Assembly: GCF_023053635.1 (NCBI RefSeq)
Contig: NC_086173.1
Coordinates: forward strand, 146,118,697-146,182,696
Reading direction: 5' to 3'
DNA from: Elgaria multicarinata webbii
Taxonomy: Eukaryota; Chordata; Lepidosauria; Squamata; Anguidae
DNA length: 64,000 nt
Shown: positions 10,868-21,058 of the stretch, piece by piece
Position numbering within the stretch: the stretch's first letter is position 1
Layout of the letters: each line of letters begins with the position of its first letter
Made by a program: the position numbers and the translations under genes
Notes under the pieces: model-generated
What the model saw: only the letters and a program-made list of their open reading frames with translations
Told to the model about the DNA's origin: nothing
Database searches by the model: none

Positions 10868-11495
10868 CATAGGAATCGGCCACATTTGGAATACTGTGTA
10901 CAGTTCTGGTCATCACACTTCTAAAACAATATTATAGAGCTGGAAAAATGCAGAAAAAAGCAACCAAAATGATCAGGGAGGGGTAAGGTCTGAGCATCTC
11001 CCCTTACGAGGAAAGGGTACAACACTTGGGGTTATTTCATTTAGAGAAGAAGACAGGTAAAGGAGGACATGACAAAGTGGATAGAAAGAGGCTTCTCCCT
11101 CTCTCATAATACTAGAACCCAGGGTCATCTGGTGAAGAAGCCAAATAGTGGGAGATTCAGGGCAGATAAAAGGAAGGGCTTCTTCACAGAGAACACAAGC
11201 GAATAATGGAATGTGCAAAGACAAGATACAGTGATGGCCACGGAAGTGGACAGCTTTAAAAGGGAATTGGACAAATTCATGGAGAAGGCTACCAACAGCT
11301 ACTAGTTCTGATAGCTATGTGCTACCTCCAGTATCAGAAACAATATGGACACCAGTTGCTGGGGAACATGGGGGGGATCATGTCTTGCTTGTGGGCTTCC
11401 TTCAGGCAGCTCGTTGGCCAGCATGTGAACAGTATGCTGGACCAGAATGGACTCTGGTCTGATTTGGCAGGGCTCTTCTTCTTACGTTATTTTCT
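10868..11495 (+). mobile_element. CR1/L3-like LINE, 3' part
   Basis: It is the same region as the copy at 6.9 kb: ATACTGTGTACAGTTCTGGT near the start, then AGTGATGGCCACGGAAGTGG, and an end GGCAGGGCTCTTCTTCTTAC. Many indels break the frame. Confidence 0.85.
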
Positions 11496-11835
11496 TTGAA
11501 TCTGACGCCTACACTTTTAAATGCTCTGAGGCACAGAAACAGAATACAGATGTTTGCAGAGAGGCAACATGAAGAGTCCTGCTGGCCAGTTGCCACAACA
11601 GGGAAGGTTACACCAAGCTTATAAACCCAACCTCAGTAGCTTTCCCTTTAACAGCAGTTACCAGGTGATTGTGCTTATCTCCACACCATACTGTGGAAAG
11701 CTTCAGCAACTGATTTCTGCATTGCAATGCTGTTAAAGGGCCAGGAGCAGGTCAGGTTCTGTGGCAGGCGTCTTTCTGGCCAGCTGGCAATGCTAATGGT
11801 GGGTGGGAGCAGAAAAGGGGGGCAGTGTTAGTCTT

Positions 11836-11964
11836 CCCAAACCTGGCACCCTCAGCTATTTTGGGCTGTAACTCCCATCAATCCTAGTCAGCATGGCCAA
11901 TGATCAGGGATGATAGGTGTTGTAGTCCAAAACATCTGGAGGGCACCAGGTTGGAGAAGGCTGC
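11836..11964. mobile_element. Palindromic MITE, family A (well preserved)
   Basis: The arms CAAACCTGGCACCCTC and GAGGGCACCAGGTTGG are complementary. The inner arms carry AACTCCCATCA and TTGTAGTCCAAAACATCTGG. Confidence 0.85.
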
Positions 11965-12404
11965 TTTATGTGAACGGTAACAGATAAGAAACTGCATTTT
12001 GTGAGTCTGAAACAGCCTTCTTCTGCTGGCTTTCAATATGGCTCAAGGGTTCCACTTTTTTCCTGACAGACAGAATCTGTTATTAAAAGCTTCATGTCTG
12101 GCAGAAATTCAACAGGTGTGGCTTCCCCCTCCCAGCATCACCACACTGAGGAAAATCAGCCCTTCTTGTACTGCTGCTGTTAGTACACCCCCAACTGAGA
12201 GGAAAAAACTAGCAATCCTTTCTAGGTGTAAACATAGTCATAAAAATTATACTAAAACATTTAATCAGTAGCCGCATGGGAAAACTTGTACCAGTGGGAC
12301 AGTGCGCAAAGATCTATCTTTCATGATCAAGCACTAATGTGTCATTGTTCCACTCTCCCGCTCCAGTTTGTGTCTTTAAAGCAAGGGAGGGGCTTTTCAG
12401 ATCA

Positions 12405-12512
12405 TGTTAAACCGCAACTCCCATCAGCCCTAACCAGCATAACCAATGGTGAGGGATCATGGGAGTTGCAGTCCAACAACTTCTGGATGGCCAAACGTTC
12501 CCCATCCCTGTT
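12405..12512. mobile_element. Palindromic MITE, family A (left end missing)
   Basis: It contains CAACTCCCATCAGCCCTAAC in the left arm and GATCATGGGAGTTGCAGTCC in the right arm. Confidence 0.75.
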
Positions 12513-12729
12513 TTAAACCTAGCATTATTTTAAAGCAGTAGCCTTTGTTTCAGACGATCACAATCCCATAAAACATAATCAAACGTCAATTTCTTCAGAA
12601 CAACACAAATAATCTTTCGTTAAACTTTGGTCTGTTCTGTCTCCTTTTTCTTGTTTGTGTTGCTTGGAGCAGCAATGTATATTCTTTGCAGTTAAGGATA
12701 AAGAAGAAACACTCAAGTTCAAGAAACAG

Positions 12730-12735
12730 TTTATT
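12730..12735 (-). promoter_or_regulatory. Possible poly(A) signal of the HARBI1-like gene (distal)
   Basis: TTTATT on the plus strand reads AATAAA on the minus strand. It lies about 930 bases after the stop codon and is followed by sequence typical of a 3' end. A proximal AATAAA also exists at 13636-13641, so either may be used. Confidence 0.35.
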
Positions 12736-13331
12736 ACATAATTTGCACCTCGAACAAACCTGAACTGGGCCTTATTTTTGCAGCCTGAACTTCCTCACAA
12801 TGGCAAATCAAATATTCGTTAGGAGTGGGGGATGCATTAGACAGCCCATCAGCTCAACGTACCGTCATGTTAAAACAAACCTAATCCCAATTGGAGGGTT
12901 TTCAGATTTTCTAGCACCGCTTAATTAAAGCAAGTACTCTTGGCTAATATTCCCTTTTACTGTTGTCTCCAATAGATGGAGAAATAATGTGCTTGAGAAT
13001 AAAATTGCCAACCTGTTGATGTAAGGTAGAGTCATTGTGGGAAACATAAAGGATAGCTTCCAGCATTGAACAGAATGCTGCTGCTGTCCACTGCTACTAT
13101 TTAAACCCACCAACCTAGGAAGCAGTTCTTCAGAGCACAATTTGCCAAGGGATCTTTCCACTTGGAGCTGGCCCTGGCCTGGAGAAAGTCACTGACAGCA
13201 GAGACAGCAGTGCCACTGTATTTTTCCTCGGAAAGAGGAATATACATAGAGCACTGGCATTGCTACCATTCTCCAACCAGTGACACAAGCAAGGAAGCAG
13301 CAATGAAAGCACGAGTTAGACATATGCCAGA

Positions 13332-13462
13332 GGTAGAAAACTTGTGGACCTCCAGATGTTTTGGCTTAAAACAACTATGATCCCTCACCATTGGCTATGT
13401 TGGCTAGACTGATAGGAGTTGTAGACCAAAACATCTGGAGGGCCAGAAATTGCTCACCCCTG
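13332..13462. mobile_element. Palindromic MITE, family A (well preserved)
   Basis: The left arm CTCCAGATGTTTTGGCTTAA pairs with the right arm TAGACCAAAACATCTGGAG. It sits about 200 bases past the HARBI1-like stop codon, so it may be part of that gene's 3' UTR. Confidence 0.85.
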
Positions 13463-13635
13463 GAGTAGGCATTGGTCACTTGCAATTTCAGCTCACCCCA
13501 GCTTCAGTAGGATAGTGACAGACTATAAAGTGACCTATCAAAATAGGCCAACTGCATTTAAAGAAAAGAAAAATCTTTCAGGTGGTGGTGGGAGAGAAAG
13601 AGATGATATCCTCTTCCCAAGACCTCCCACAAAGA

Positions 13636-13641
13636 TTTATT
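13636..13641 (-). promoter_or_regulatory. Proximal poly(A) signal candidate of the HARBI1-like gene
   Basis: AATAAA on the minus strand lies 25 bases after the stop codon. If used, it gives an unusually short 3' UTR. Confidence 0.4.
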
Positions 13642-13665
13642 TTAGGGAAAAGAAGAGATTCAGCC

Positions 13666-15038
13666 CTATTTTGCCCATTCTTTCCTTTCCATGTATGTGC
13701 TAAAAAGATCCCTGATTTCCCGGGCATGAGGGTTTGACACGTACACAGGTTGGCGCTCTGGCTGCTGGTAAGACCTTGAGACAGATCTCACCACCTCCTC
13801 CCACCCTTCCTGGAGGGGCTCCCCTTTGGTCTCGCATATGTTGTGCAAGATGCAGCAAGCCACAATAACCCTGGGGGCATAGCGCTCCCTCACATCTAGA
13901 CGGGAGAGTAGGCACCGCCAACGGCCCCTGAGGCGCTCAAAAGCATATTCTACCACTGTTCGGCAGTGGTTGAGTGTGTCATTGAACAGCTGCTTGCGGG
14001 TGTCCAAGTGGCCACTGTAAGGAGTCATTAGCCATGGCAGGAGAGGATAAGCAAGGTCCCCAAGGATCACTGGTTTCACTTGCTCGCCCTCCATGTCCAG
14101 AATAACGTTGGGGCCAAATGTGCCTTGATTCATGGCACGGAAGACGGGGGAGCTACGAAAGATCCTGGCATCGTGAACTTTCCCAGACCTCCCAGCATAC
14201 ACATCTGTGAACCTGCCTTCATGGTCCACCAGCGCCTGCAGGACCATAGAGTAATAACCTTTGCTGTTGATGTACTCAGTTGCTCTGTGGGCAGGAGCAA
14301 TGATAGGAATGTGGGTTACATCAATGGCCCCAATGCAGTGAGGAAATCCCTTGGTTGCAAATCCTTTCATCACCGCCTGGGGACTGGTCAGGTGGACCAC
14401 ATGGTGATAAACATCATAGAGTGCTTGGCAAACTTCCATGACTATCCTTGAAACCGTGGAACGTCCAACACCAAAACACTCTGCCACTGACCGGTAGCTA
14501 TCTGGGGTGGCCAGCTTCCAGATGGCAATGGCCAGCTGCTTCTCAACAGTAATCGGGGCCCGCATGTTGGTGGTCTGCCTCTCTAGGACAGGCCTCAGCA
14601 TGTTGCACAGCTCCATAAAAGTCTGCCGGCTCATCCTGAAATTCTCTTGCCAGAGTGGATCATCCCAGTGGGGCAGGACGACCTTCTCCCACCATTCAGA
14701 GCGACCTGGCTGCACCCAGAAAGCACGTTCCATTATGTAAAGCTCATCTATCAGCCCAGCGAGGACTGCTGGGGACTGGAAGAGGCAGGAGCACATCATG
14801 GTTCTCAAAGAGTCTATGCTGGATTCTACAACGGCTCGGAGGCGAACAGCAGCTGCATTTTCTACCATCCGCTCAAGCTCATCCAGGTCATTGTGGTTTC
14901 GGTGCAGAAACTTCCGGCGAGTTGCCAGCCTTGTGAAAATGCGAGACTGGATCCCTATGACGGTTTTAACAGCAGTCACTGCAGCTGTAGCTACAGTAAT
15001 GGCAGTTGAAGCCACTTTGTCATCATTGAGGTTCATCT
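13666..15038 (-). CDS. HARBI1-like PIF/Harbinger nuclease exon
   Basis: The exon has 456 codons from the Met at 15036 (MNLNDDKVAST) to the TAG at 13666-13668, with no internal stop. The frame also runs nine codons into the polypyrimidine tract, which explains an apparent upstream Met that I reject. The DDE_Tnp_4-type nuclease shows D239 (CIGAIDVTHI), D289 (KVHDARIF) and E363 (VVEYAFERL), the three acidic residues of the family, plus ILGDLAYPL between them. A helix-turn-helix-like segment (SYRSVAECFGVGRSTVSRIV, about 180-199) precedes it. The first 120 residues are helical and specific to this subgroup. Human HARBI1 is about 350 aa, so this copy has an N-terminal extension. The intact frame argues for a recent element or for a domesticated gene under selection. 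I saw no clear terminal inverted repeats close to it. Confidence 0.88.
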
Positions 15039-17005
15039 CTGAAGAAAGAGAAAAAAGAGACACCCTTTTAGGAACACAAGAAGCTGCTTAGGTCAGACGA
15101 TTTGTCCATCTAGCCCAGTATTTACTCTGTGGCTCTTCAGGGTCTCAAATATTTCCCATTACCTACTACCTGATTCTTTTAAGTGGAGATGCCAGAGAGT
15201 GAACCTGGGACCTTCTGCATGCAAAGGAGGTACTCTGCCTGTGAACTATAATCCCTCCCTTTTTCATAAGCACCCTTTGCCTTTGTGAATTTTAGGTTAG
15301 GCCTATTTTATTTGGATATTTATATCCTACCCTTTAATGAATTATCACGACAACTTATGTACCATGACTTAAAAGAAAAGGTCACCTTATTCTATCTCTT
15401 CTATAAATTATGCATAGGACATGAAACCCCCTCCCCAGCTGGATATCATTCTCTATCTACCTATGGCTTCTAAGACGTCACCAGGCATGGTTCATATATT
15501 CTCAAGTTTATCAGTACAGTCATTTGAGCTAGAAGCACAGAGGTGTTGTTTTTAATGAAAAGATGCTAGGCTTGCTCAAGATACCAAATTCCATACTTTC
15601 ACAGTGTGACTGTAAATTTGGGAACTCTTTGGGAAGCAAAACACAGCAACTTCAGACTGAGTCGGGAGGAAGCCAAAGGTCTGAATATTCACTCATATAC
15701 AAGGACAGTTTCGTTTTCAGCAATCATGGAAAAGGCAAGGCTAGTTTTATAATTCAGGAAGTTTATAAAAAATATATAGGGAAAATGCTACCACCCAAGA
15801 AAAGTTGTAAAACGTGACCCCTCTGTGTGTTTTGCAAGTGATTCTGAGTAAAGGACAAACAGACAGACTAAAAATGGTGCCTATGGCCCGTAGACAGTGT
15901 GTGAGGGGTCACTGGATAGTTCAGATTCACAGATTCAAGGTTGGAGACAGTGCTCGGACCTTGGAGCTGGGAATCTGCACTCCAATCCCCCGACCCCTCA
16001 CAGCCGGCACAGAAAGAACTGCACCAGCAGCTCTCTGAGGTTGGGAAGTCAGGCTTGGATGACGGGAAATGGGGGCGCTTTAGTGGATAGCAAGAGGAGC
16101 AGGTCGGAAAGGCCAGTATATGAGCTATCCTCAGGCCTTTCCAGCCTCCTTCCCATCCCCTCTGAAATGCCCCTGCCAGATGGTAAAAAAACCCCTATCT
16201 ATTAAAAATGAAGAGCGGGAGGACAGGGAGGTGAAGATTGCCTCCACCACACCTCCTACTTTGCCATGAATGATAGTAAATCTCTGAGTTATGATCATCG
16301 ATGGCAAAAACAATAGGACCGCAACCTTAATTTCTCAAATATAAAGGCGAAAACTTCCCAGAATGCCCTGCAGCAGTTTGCACAATCCAGAGCTAGATTG
16401 GGAATTCTGTTGAAAGCCTGGGCAAAAAGCAGGAGCTTTTACTGGGCCCTTATGCATTAACAGAAACTCAAGAGTCTATAGCAGCCATAGAATTACAGAG
16501 CTGGAAAAGAACTCAAAGGTCATCCAGTCCAGCCCCCTGCTGGTGCTCATTCCTAAACCTGACAAACTGAATATCGTTCAAGTTCTATCAATTTGCACCA
16601 AAACAATCTTAAAATTGCTTTCAAATATTGAGAGTTAAATATCGAAACAATAATAAATCCAGCAGCATATTTCCATATATTAAGAAATATGCGACTTTCT
16701 TTTGCAATTAAGCTTAATTTGAGCTGGAGGAATAAACAATTTAGATATACCTAAAGAGCCAGCAAACGAGACAGAAGGTACCCCATGTTGAGTAGCCAAA
16801 TCTGCCTCCCAGCAGACAAAAATCAAAGCCATTATTTACATGGTCACTGTTAACATATCATTGATTATATTTTTTCTACTCATTTCCTTACCCAAGTTGA
16901 TATCTTTTGGGATCTGCCCTTTTCCAGGGTTCTGGAGATCCAGGTTCCATCTCTCTTCTTCTTTCTCCATCTTGGAACTTATCTTAGGTTTGAAGATGGG
17001 AAATT
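13666..17005 (-). CDS. KRAB-B-like / HARBI1-like nuclease fusion gene (two coding exons visible)
   Basis: A 114-nt KRAB-B-type exon (16892-17005) ends with a phase-1 base before a GTAAGG donor. The large exon (13666-15038) starts with the two bases AG after a CTTTCTTCAG acceptor. The join makes a Glu codon and keeps one open frame: ...KDINL-G-E-MNLNDDK.... The predicted product is a KRAB-associated N-terminal segment followed by a complete PIF/Harbinger nuclease domain. KRAB-transposase fusions are a known class of vertebrate host-transposase gene that act as DNA-binding regulators; the role here is inferred. No KRAB-A exon was found between 17.0 and 19.5 kb. The protein could start at an ATG inside the KRAB-B exon (AAGATGG context). 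A CpG-rich segment at 19.0-19.5 kb is a plausible promoter. Transcript support is needed for the exon junction. Confidence 0.65.
15068..15258 (-). mobile_element. tRNA-derived SINE (second family)
   Basis: The reverse strand carries a tRNA-like head (ATAGTTCACAGGCAGAGTAC), CATGCAGAAGGTCCCAGGTT, and the 3' body ending AAGCAGCTTCTTGTGTTCC. It begins about 30 bases upstream of the acceptor of the HARBI1-like exon. Confidence 0.8.
15260..16486. other. Intron of the fusion gene, no gene recognised
   Basis: I see no exon with good borders, no recognisable repeat and no conserved frame in this stretch. It is plain intronic sequence with moderate A/T content. Confidence 0.5.
16487..16545 (-). mobile_element. 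CR1 LINE 3' terminal fragment
   Basis: ATAGAATTACAGAGCTGGAA then GTCATCCAGTCCAGCCCCCT is the reversed CR1 3' terminus. Confidence 0.65.
16892..17005 (-). CDS. KRAB-B-type exon upstream of the HARBI1-like exon (114 nt)
   Basis: The minus-strand exon reads FPIFKPKISSKMEKEEERW then NLDLQNPGKGQIPKDINL. This matches the KRAB B-box pattern (P.xKP.xxISxxExxEExW.xDLQ). The acceptor is CTCCCCTGATTAG and the donor is GTAAGG. It is 114 nt with phase 1 on both sides. The exon at 34306-34419 has the same length, phases and pattern. KRAB B boxes enhance A-box binding to TRIM28 (KAP1); without an A box the function is uncertain. Confidence 0.7.
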
Positions 17006-17309
17006 CTAATCAGGGGAGAAAAATAAAAAATATATAATCAGGGATTGACAGATGTCAGTGAGACTTATGGTTCAGAGTGTGTAGCAGCCAATATTTTAAA
17101 CCTATTTTTGTGGGTTATAAACAACTAAACATAAACTATGCAAAATGAATTCTGGCACAGATGTTGTTTTCTAAAGGATCATAGCTTTCCATTAAATTAA
17201 AATCAAAAGTTTCCAATGTAAACAGACAATATCTTCTGAATGCTCTCAACCAAACATAAAACTTCCCTGTTTCTCCTTATGACCAACAGTATATACAGAA
17301 TGTCTCTAT

Positions 17310-17395
17310 TTTATTTATTTATTTATTTATTACACTTATATACCGCTCCCATAGCCAGGGCTCTCTGGGCGGTTTACAGAAAAATTTGTTTACAG
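17310..17395 (-). mobile_element. L2-like LINE 3' tail
   Basis: A (TTTA)n run is followed by ATACCGCTCCCATAGCC and CTCTCTGGGCGGTTTACA, the reversed terminal motif. Confidence 0.75.
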
Positions 17396-17474
17396 CAAAT
17401 GTGTCTACACATTTGCTGCATTTATAGGATGGCCAGATGCTAAAAAGGACAGCTTTAATAGATGCATAGAGATG

Positions 17475-17601
17475 GGCAGAAGGTAGATCTCCAGATGTTT
17501 TGGACTTCAACTCCCAGAAGCTCCTGCCACAATGGCCAATAGTCAGGAAAGCTGGGAGTTAAAACCCAAAACATTTGGGATCTACTTTCCACCTACCCCT
17601 G
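17475..17601. mobile_element. Palindromic MITE, family A (variant)
   Basis: The arms AGGTAGATCTCCAGATGTTT and AAACATTTGGGATCTACTTT pair. The outer arms differ from the main family, giving a subfamily also seen at 36.9 kb. Confidence 0.75.
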
Positions 17602-17675
17602 GTATACAGAGGGAATTTTAAGCAGATATAGCTTGTCATGCAAGCTACACCCACTAAAATCCCCTTCTCTACACA

Positions 17676-17855
17676 ATTATTTATTTATTTATTTAATCAA
17701 TTTATAGTCCGCTTGATTATATAAAAAGGCACCTCAAAATGGTCTACAACATAAAAGTTTAAAATACAAACTGTCCAGTTAAAACATTTAAAAACAGAAA
17801 ATGAAACGTCTCAGTTTAAAACATTTTAAAACGAATTTTAAAACCTCTCAGGTAT
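17676..17855 (-). mobile_element. LINE 3' tail, L2-like
   Basis: A (TTTA)n run precedes AATTTATAGTCCGCTTGATT and an A-rich stretch with repeated TTTAAAACA motifs. It is decayed, so the class is tentative. Confidence 0.5.
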
Positions 17856-17994
17856 AGTGACTAGGTGAAGGATGAAGAGGAGTTGCAGCCCCCCAAAATG
17901 TCTGGGGTGCCACCCACTCCCCACATTTGCTTTAGGCCTTCCAATAAAGACCAAGTGGAGCCAGTAAGGAGTAAACAATAGTGGGCTACATGGG

Positions 17995-18911
17995 TCAGTG
18001 GTTCGACTCAGTACGAAAGATCTTGCAGATGACACAAAATTGGGTGGGATAGCTAATACCCTGGAAGACAGAAACAAACTTCAAAGTGATCTTGATAGGC
18101 TGGAGTGCTGGGCTGAAAACAACAGGATGAAATTTAATAGGGATAAATGCCGAGTTCTACATTTAGGAAATAGAAACCAAAGGCACAGCTACAAGATGGG
18201 GGACACTTGGCTCAGCAACACTACAAACGAGAAGAATCTTGGAATTGTTGTAGATCGCAAGCTGAATATGAGCCAACAGTGCGATATGGCTGCAAGAAAG
18301 GCAAATGCTATTTTTGGGCTGCATTAATAGAAGTATAGCTTCCAAATCACGTGAGGTACTGGTTCCTCTCTATTCGGCTCTGGTTAGGCCTCATCTAGAG
18401 TATTGCGTCCAGTTCTGGGCTCCACAATTCAAGAAGGACTCAGACAAGCTGGAGCGTGTTCAGAGGAGGGCAACCAGGATGATCAGGGGTCTGGAAACAA
18501 AGCCCTATGAAGAGAGACTGAAAGAACTGGGCATGTTTAGCCTGGAGAAGAGAAGATTGAGGGGAGACATGATAGCTCTCTTCAAATCCTTAAAAGGTTG
18601 TCACACAGAGGAGGGCCAGGATCTCTTCTCGATCCTCCCAGAGTGCAGGACATGGAACAACGGGCTCAAGTTACAGGAAGCCAGATTCCAGCTGGACATC
18701 AGGAAAAACTTCCTGACTGTTAGAGCAGTGCGACAATGGAATCAGTTACCTAGGGAGGTTGTGGGCTCTCCCACACTAGAGGCCTTCAAGAGGCAGCTGG
18801 ACAAGCATCTGTCGGGGATGCTTTAGGGTGGATTCCTGCATTGAGCAGGGGGTTGGACTCGATGGCCTTGTAGGCACCTTCCAACTCTGCTATTCTATGA
18901 TTCTATGATCT
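17995..18911 (+). mobile_element. CR1 LINE, 3' third of ORF2 and 3' end
   Basis: The sequence covers the reverse transcriptase palm (LADDTKLGG) through thumb and C-terminus. Two overlapping frames (17998-18327 and 18305-18826) show a single frame slip, the second ending [14 protein letters not shown]. The 3' UTR ends in the (ATTCTATG)n CR1 terminus. It looks young compared with other CR1 copies here. Confidence 0.92.
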
Positions 18912-18994
18912 TCACAAGCCAACTTGTGATTCATTCTACGGGAATATGCGAAGTTAAAACAAGCAAGGATAGAAAAAGAGCTCTCTTTTTTGTG

Positions 18995-19510
18995 TGGCCG
19001 CAGCCACAAATGCGACCACCTCTCCATGCCTGGATTGTGTGCATTCCTTTAACCTCCTCCCACTTGCATTAGGAGGCCGCAGCAGGTCCTGCTGTCGTCG
19101 GCGGCCCGACAGGAATCACCTGGATACCTCCATGATGGGATGGGGGGCGCGGGGCGGGGGAGATCTCAGATCCTCCGTTCTCCTTTCTTCGGAGTAAAGT
19201 TGCGCGATTCCTACAGCCAGAACCGCCCCACCCCTTCGGGTGCTGTAAGCCGGAGATCTACTGGGCAGGGGGCACGTCTGCTCTCTGTCGCTAGTGCTGA
19301 GCCTGCTTTGGAGTCTGCAAAGGCAAGATGGCAGGGAAACGTGCATGCAAACCAGCCGCCCGAATCCGGAGTCAGCGACAAAGCCCTTCCAGCAGCCACG
19401 CGACCGGTTCTCTTCCTGCTGCTGAGCTCGGAGATCAACTACGTGTCAGCTCCCTCCGGGTCCTAAAGGCTGTCCAGTACAGGGAAGTACTACGACTCCG
19501 CCCGGCTTTA
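18995..19510 (-). promoter_or_regulatory. CpG-rich segment, probable promoter of the KRAB-HARBI1-like gene
   Basis: CpG dinucleotides cluster here (for example GTCGTCGGCGGCCCGAC and GGGCGCGGGGCGGG with SP1-like GC boxes) while the flanks are CpG-poor. It lies upstream of the 16.9-kb exon for a minus-strand gene. A minus-strand ATGGAGGTATCCAG before GTGATT near 19119-19135 is a weak first-exon candidate. No other gene in reach would use it on the plus strand. Confidence 0.5.
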
Positions 19511-19879
19511 AGTTATTAGCTCGCATTATCCATTATCCATTATCCATCATCAATGTATTGTTATTAGGCTGGATCCAGACAGTGCCGGCTCCAGGTTCTT
19601 TCAGGGATTTGCGGCAGGACAGCCTCAATGGTCCCCCTTCCCCCAGTGAGTCCGCCTTCTCACCCCCATTGTCCCCAGCTGATCTTGCACATCCTCCTTT
19701 CTTATCGGTGCTGCCACCGGCTTGCTTGACAGGCAAAGAGCCAGGGAGGAAACAGGCAGGGGCATCTCATAGAATAGTAGAGTTGGAAGGGGCCAGTGAG
19801 GCCATCGAGTCCACCCCCTGCTCAATGCAGGGATGCTTAAAGCATCCCTGAAAGATGGTTGTCCAGCTGCATATTGAAG

Positions 19880-20352
19880 TAGGGTGACCATATGAAAAGG
19901 AGGACAGGGCTCCTGTATCTTTAATACCGTATTTCTTCAATTCTAAGACACACTTTTTTCCCCATATAAACATCTCTAAAAATGGGGTGCTTCTTAGAAT
20001 CATGGGTGTGTCTTAGGGTTTTTTTTCCTGCTGGTGGTACTGAAATTAGTGTGCATCTTACAATCGAAGAAATACGGTAGTTGCATAGAAAATGAAATTT
20101 CAGCAGCTAACATTTGTATATATGGAGAACCTCGTGAAATTCCCTCTTCATCACAGCAGTTAAAGCTGCAGGAGCTATACTAGAGTGACCAGATTTAGAA
20201 GAGGGCAGGGCACCTGCAGCTTTAACTGGTGTGATGAAGAGGGAATTTCACCAGGTTCTCCTTATATACAAATGACACCTGCTGAAATTTCCTTTTTAAT
20301 ACAACTGTTAAAGATACAGGAGCCCTGTCCTCCTTTTCATATGATCACCCTA
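19880..20352. mobile_element. Palindromic MITE with 7-bp target duplication inside CR1
   Basis: The termini TAGGGTGACCATATGAAAAG and the complementary CTTTTCATATGATCACCCTA are flanked by ATTGAAG on both sides (19873-19879 and 20353-20359). Long inner arms continue the symmetry (GAAATTTCAGCAG with CTGCTGAAATTTC). The end sequence and duplication length suggest a hAT-like non-autonomous element. Confidence 0.85.
19925..20079. mobile_element. Mariner-like MITE nested in the MITE at 19880-20352
   Basis: It begins TACCGTATTTCTTCAATTCT and ends with the complementary AATCGAAGAAATACGGTA. The TA at each end fits a Tc1/mariner target duplication. It is 155 bp and lies wholly inside the larger palindrome. 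Confidence 0.8.
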
Positions 20353-20660
20353 ATTGAAGGCCCCTAGTGTGGGAGAGCCCACAACCTCCCTAGGTAACTG
20401 GTTCCATTGTCTACTGCTCTAACAGTCAGGAAGTTTTTCCTGATGTCCAGCTGGAATCTGGCTTCCTTTAACTTGAGCCCGTTATTCCGTGTCCTGCACT
20501 CTGGGAGGATCGAGAAGAGATCCTGGCCCTCCTCTGTGTGACAACCTTTCATCTATTTGAAGAGTTCTATCATGTCTCCCCTTAATCTTCTCTTATCCAG
20601 GCTAAACATGTCCAGTTCTTTCACTCTCTCCTCATAGGGCTTTCTTTCCAGACCCCTGAT

Positions 20661-21058
20661 TTTTTTTAATTTTTATTTATTTAAGCATTTTTATCCCGCC
20701 ATTCAGACAAAAAAGGCTCTCACAGCGGCTAACAAAGATATTTCTTGACAGTCCCTGCCCACAGGCTTACAATCTAAAAAAATGACACAAAAGGAAAGGG
20801 AATTGGGAGGGAGGAGGAGGGGCGAGAAAAACAAATTCAGGCACTCCATTCTTAGTTACAAAGTTCAGCAGTGACAGTTGGCAGCAGCAGGGAGCGGGCT
20901 CTCAGCTGGAGCTGGACCCAGGCATGATGGAGAGTTGCCTGGCTGCTGCTTCCTCCCCCACTGGTGGCTTCTGCAGAGACAGTTGGTAGCAGGAGGGAAG
21001 GGGCTCTCAGCTGGAGCTGGACGCAGGCATGATGGAGAGGTGCCTGGCTGCTGCTTCC
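20661..21058 (-). mobile_element. L2-like tail insertion containing a tandem duplication
   Basis: The left part (ATTTATTTAAGC, GCTCTCACAGCGGCTAACA, ACAGTCCCTGCCCACAGGCT) matches the tails at 23.4 and 41.9 kb. The right part is two tandem units of about 106 bp, both with GGGCTCTCAGCTGGAGCTGG and GGCATGATGGAGAG, at about 20874-20975 and 20980-21058. Confidence 0.65.

Noticed and set aside
15034-15063. Upstream Met at 15063 (MSLFSLSSE) as the start of the nuclease
   Set aside because: These codons are the polypyrimidine tract and AG of a splice acceptor.
17010-19500. Search for a KRAB-A exon for the nuclease gene
   Set aside because: No stretch with a VTFEDVAVYF-like or REVMQENY-like reading was found; the interval is mostly LINE, MITE and CpG-rich sequence.
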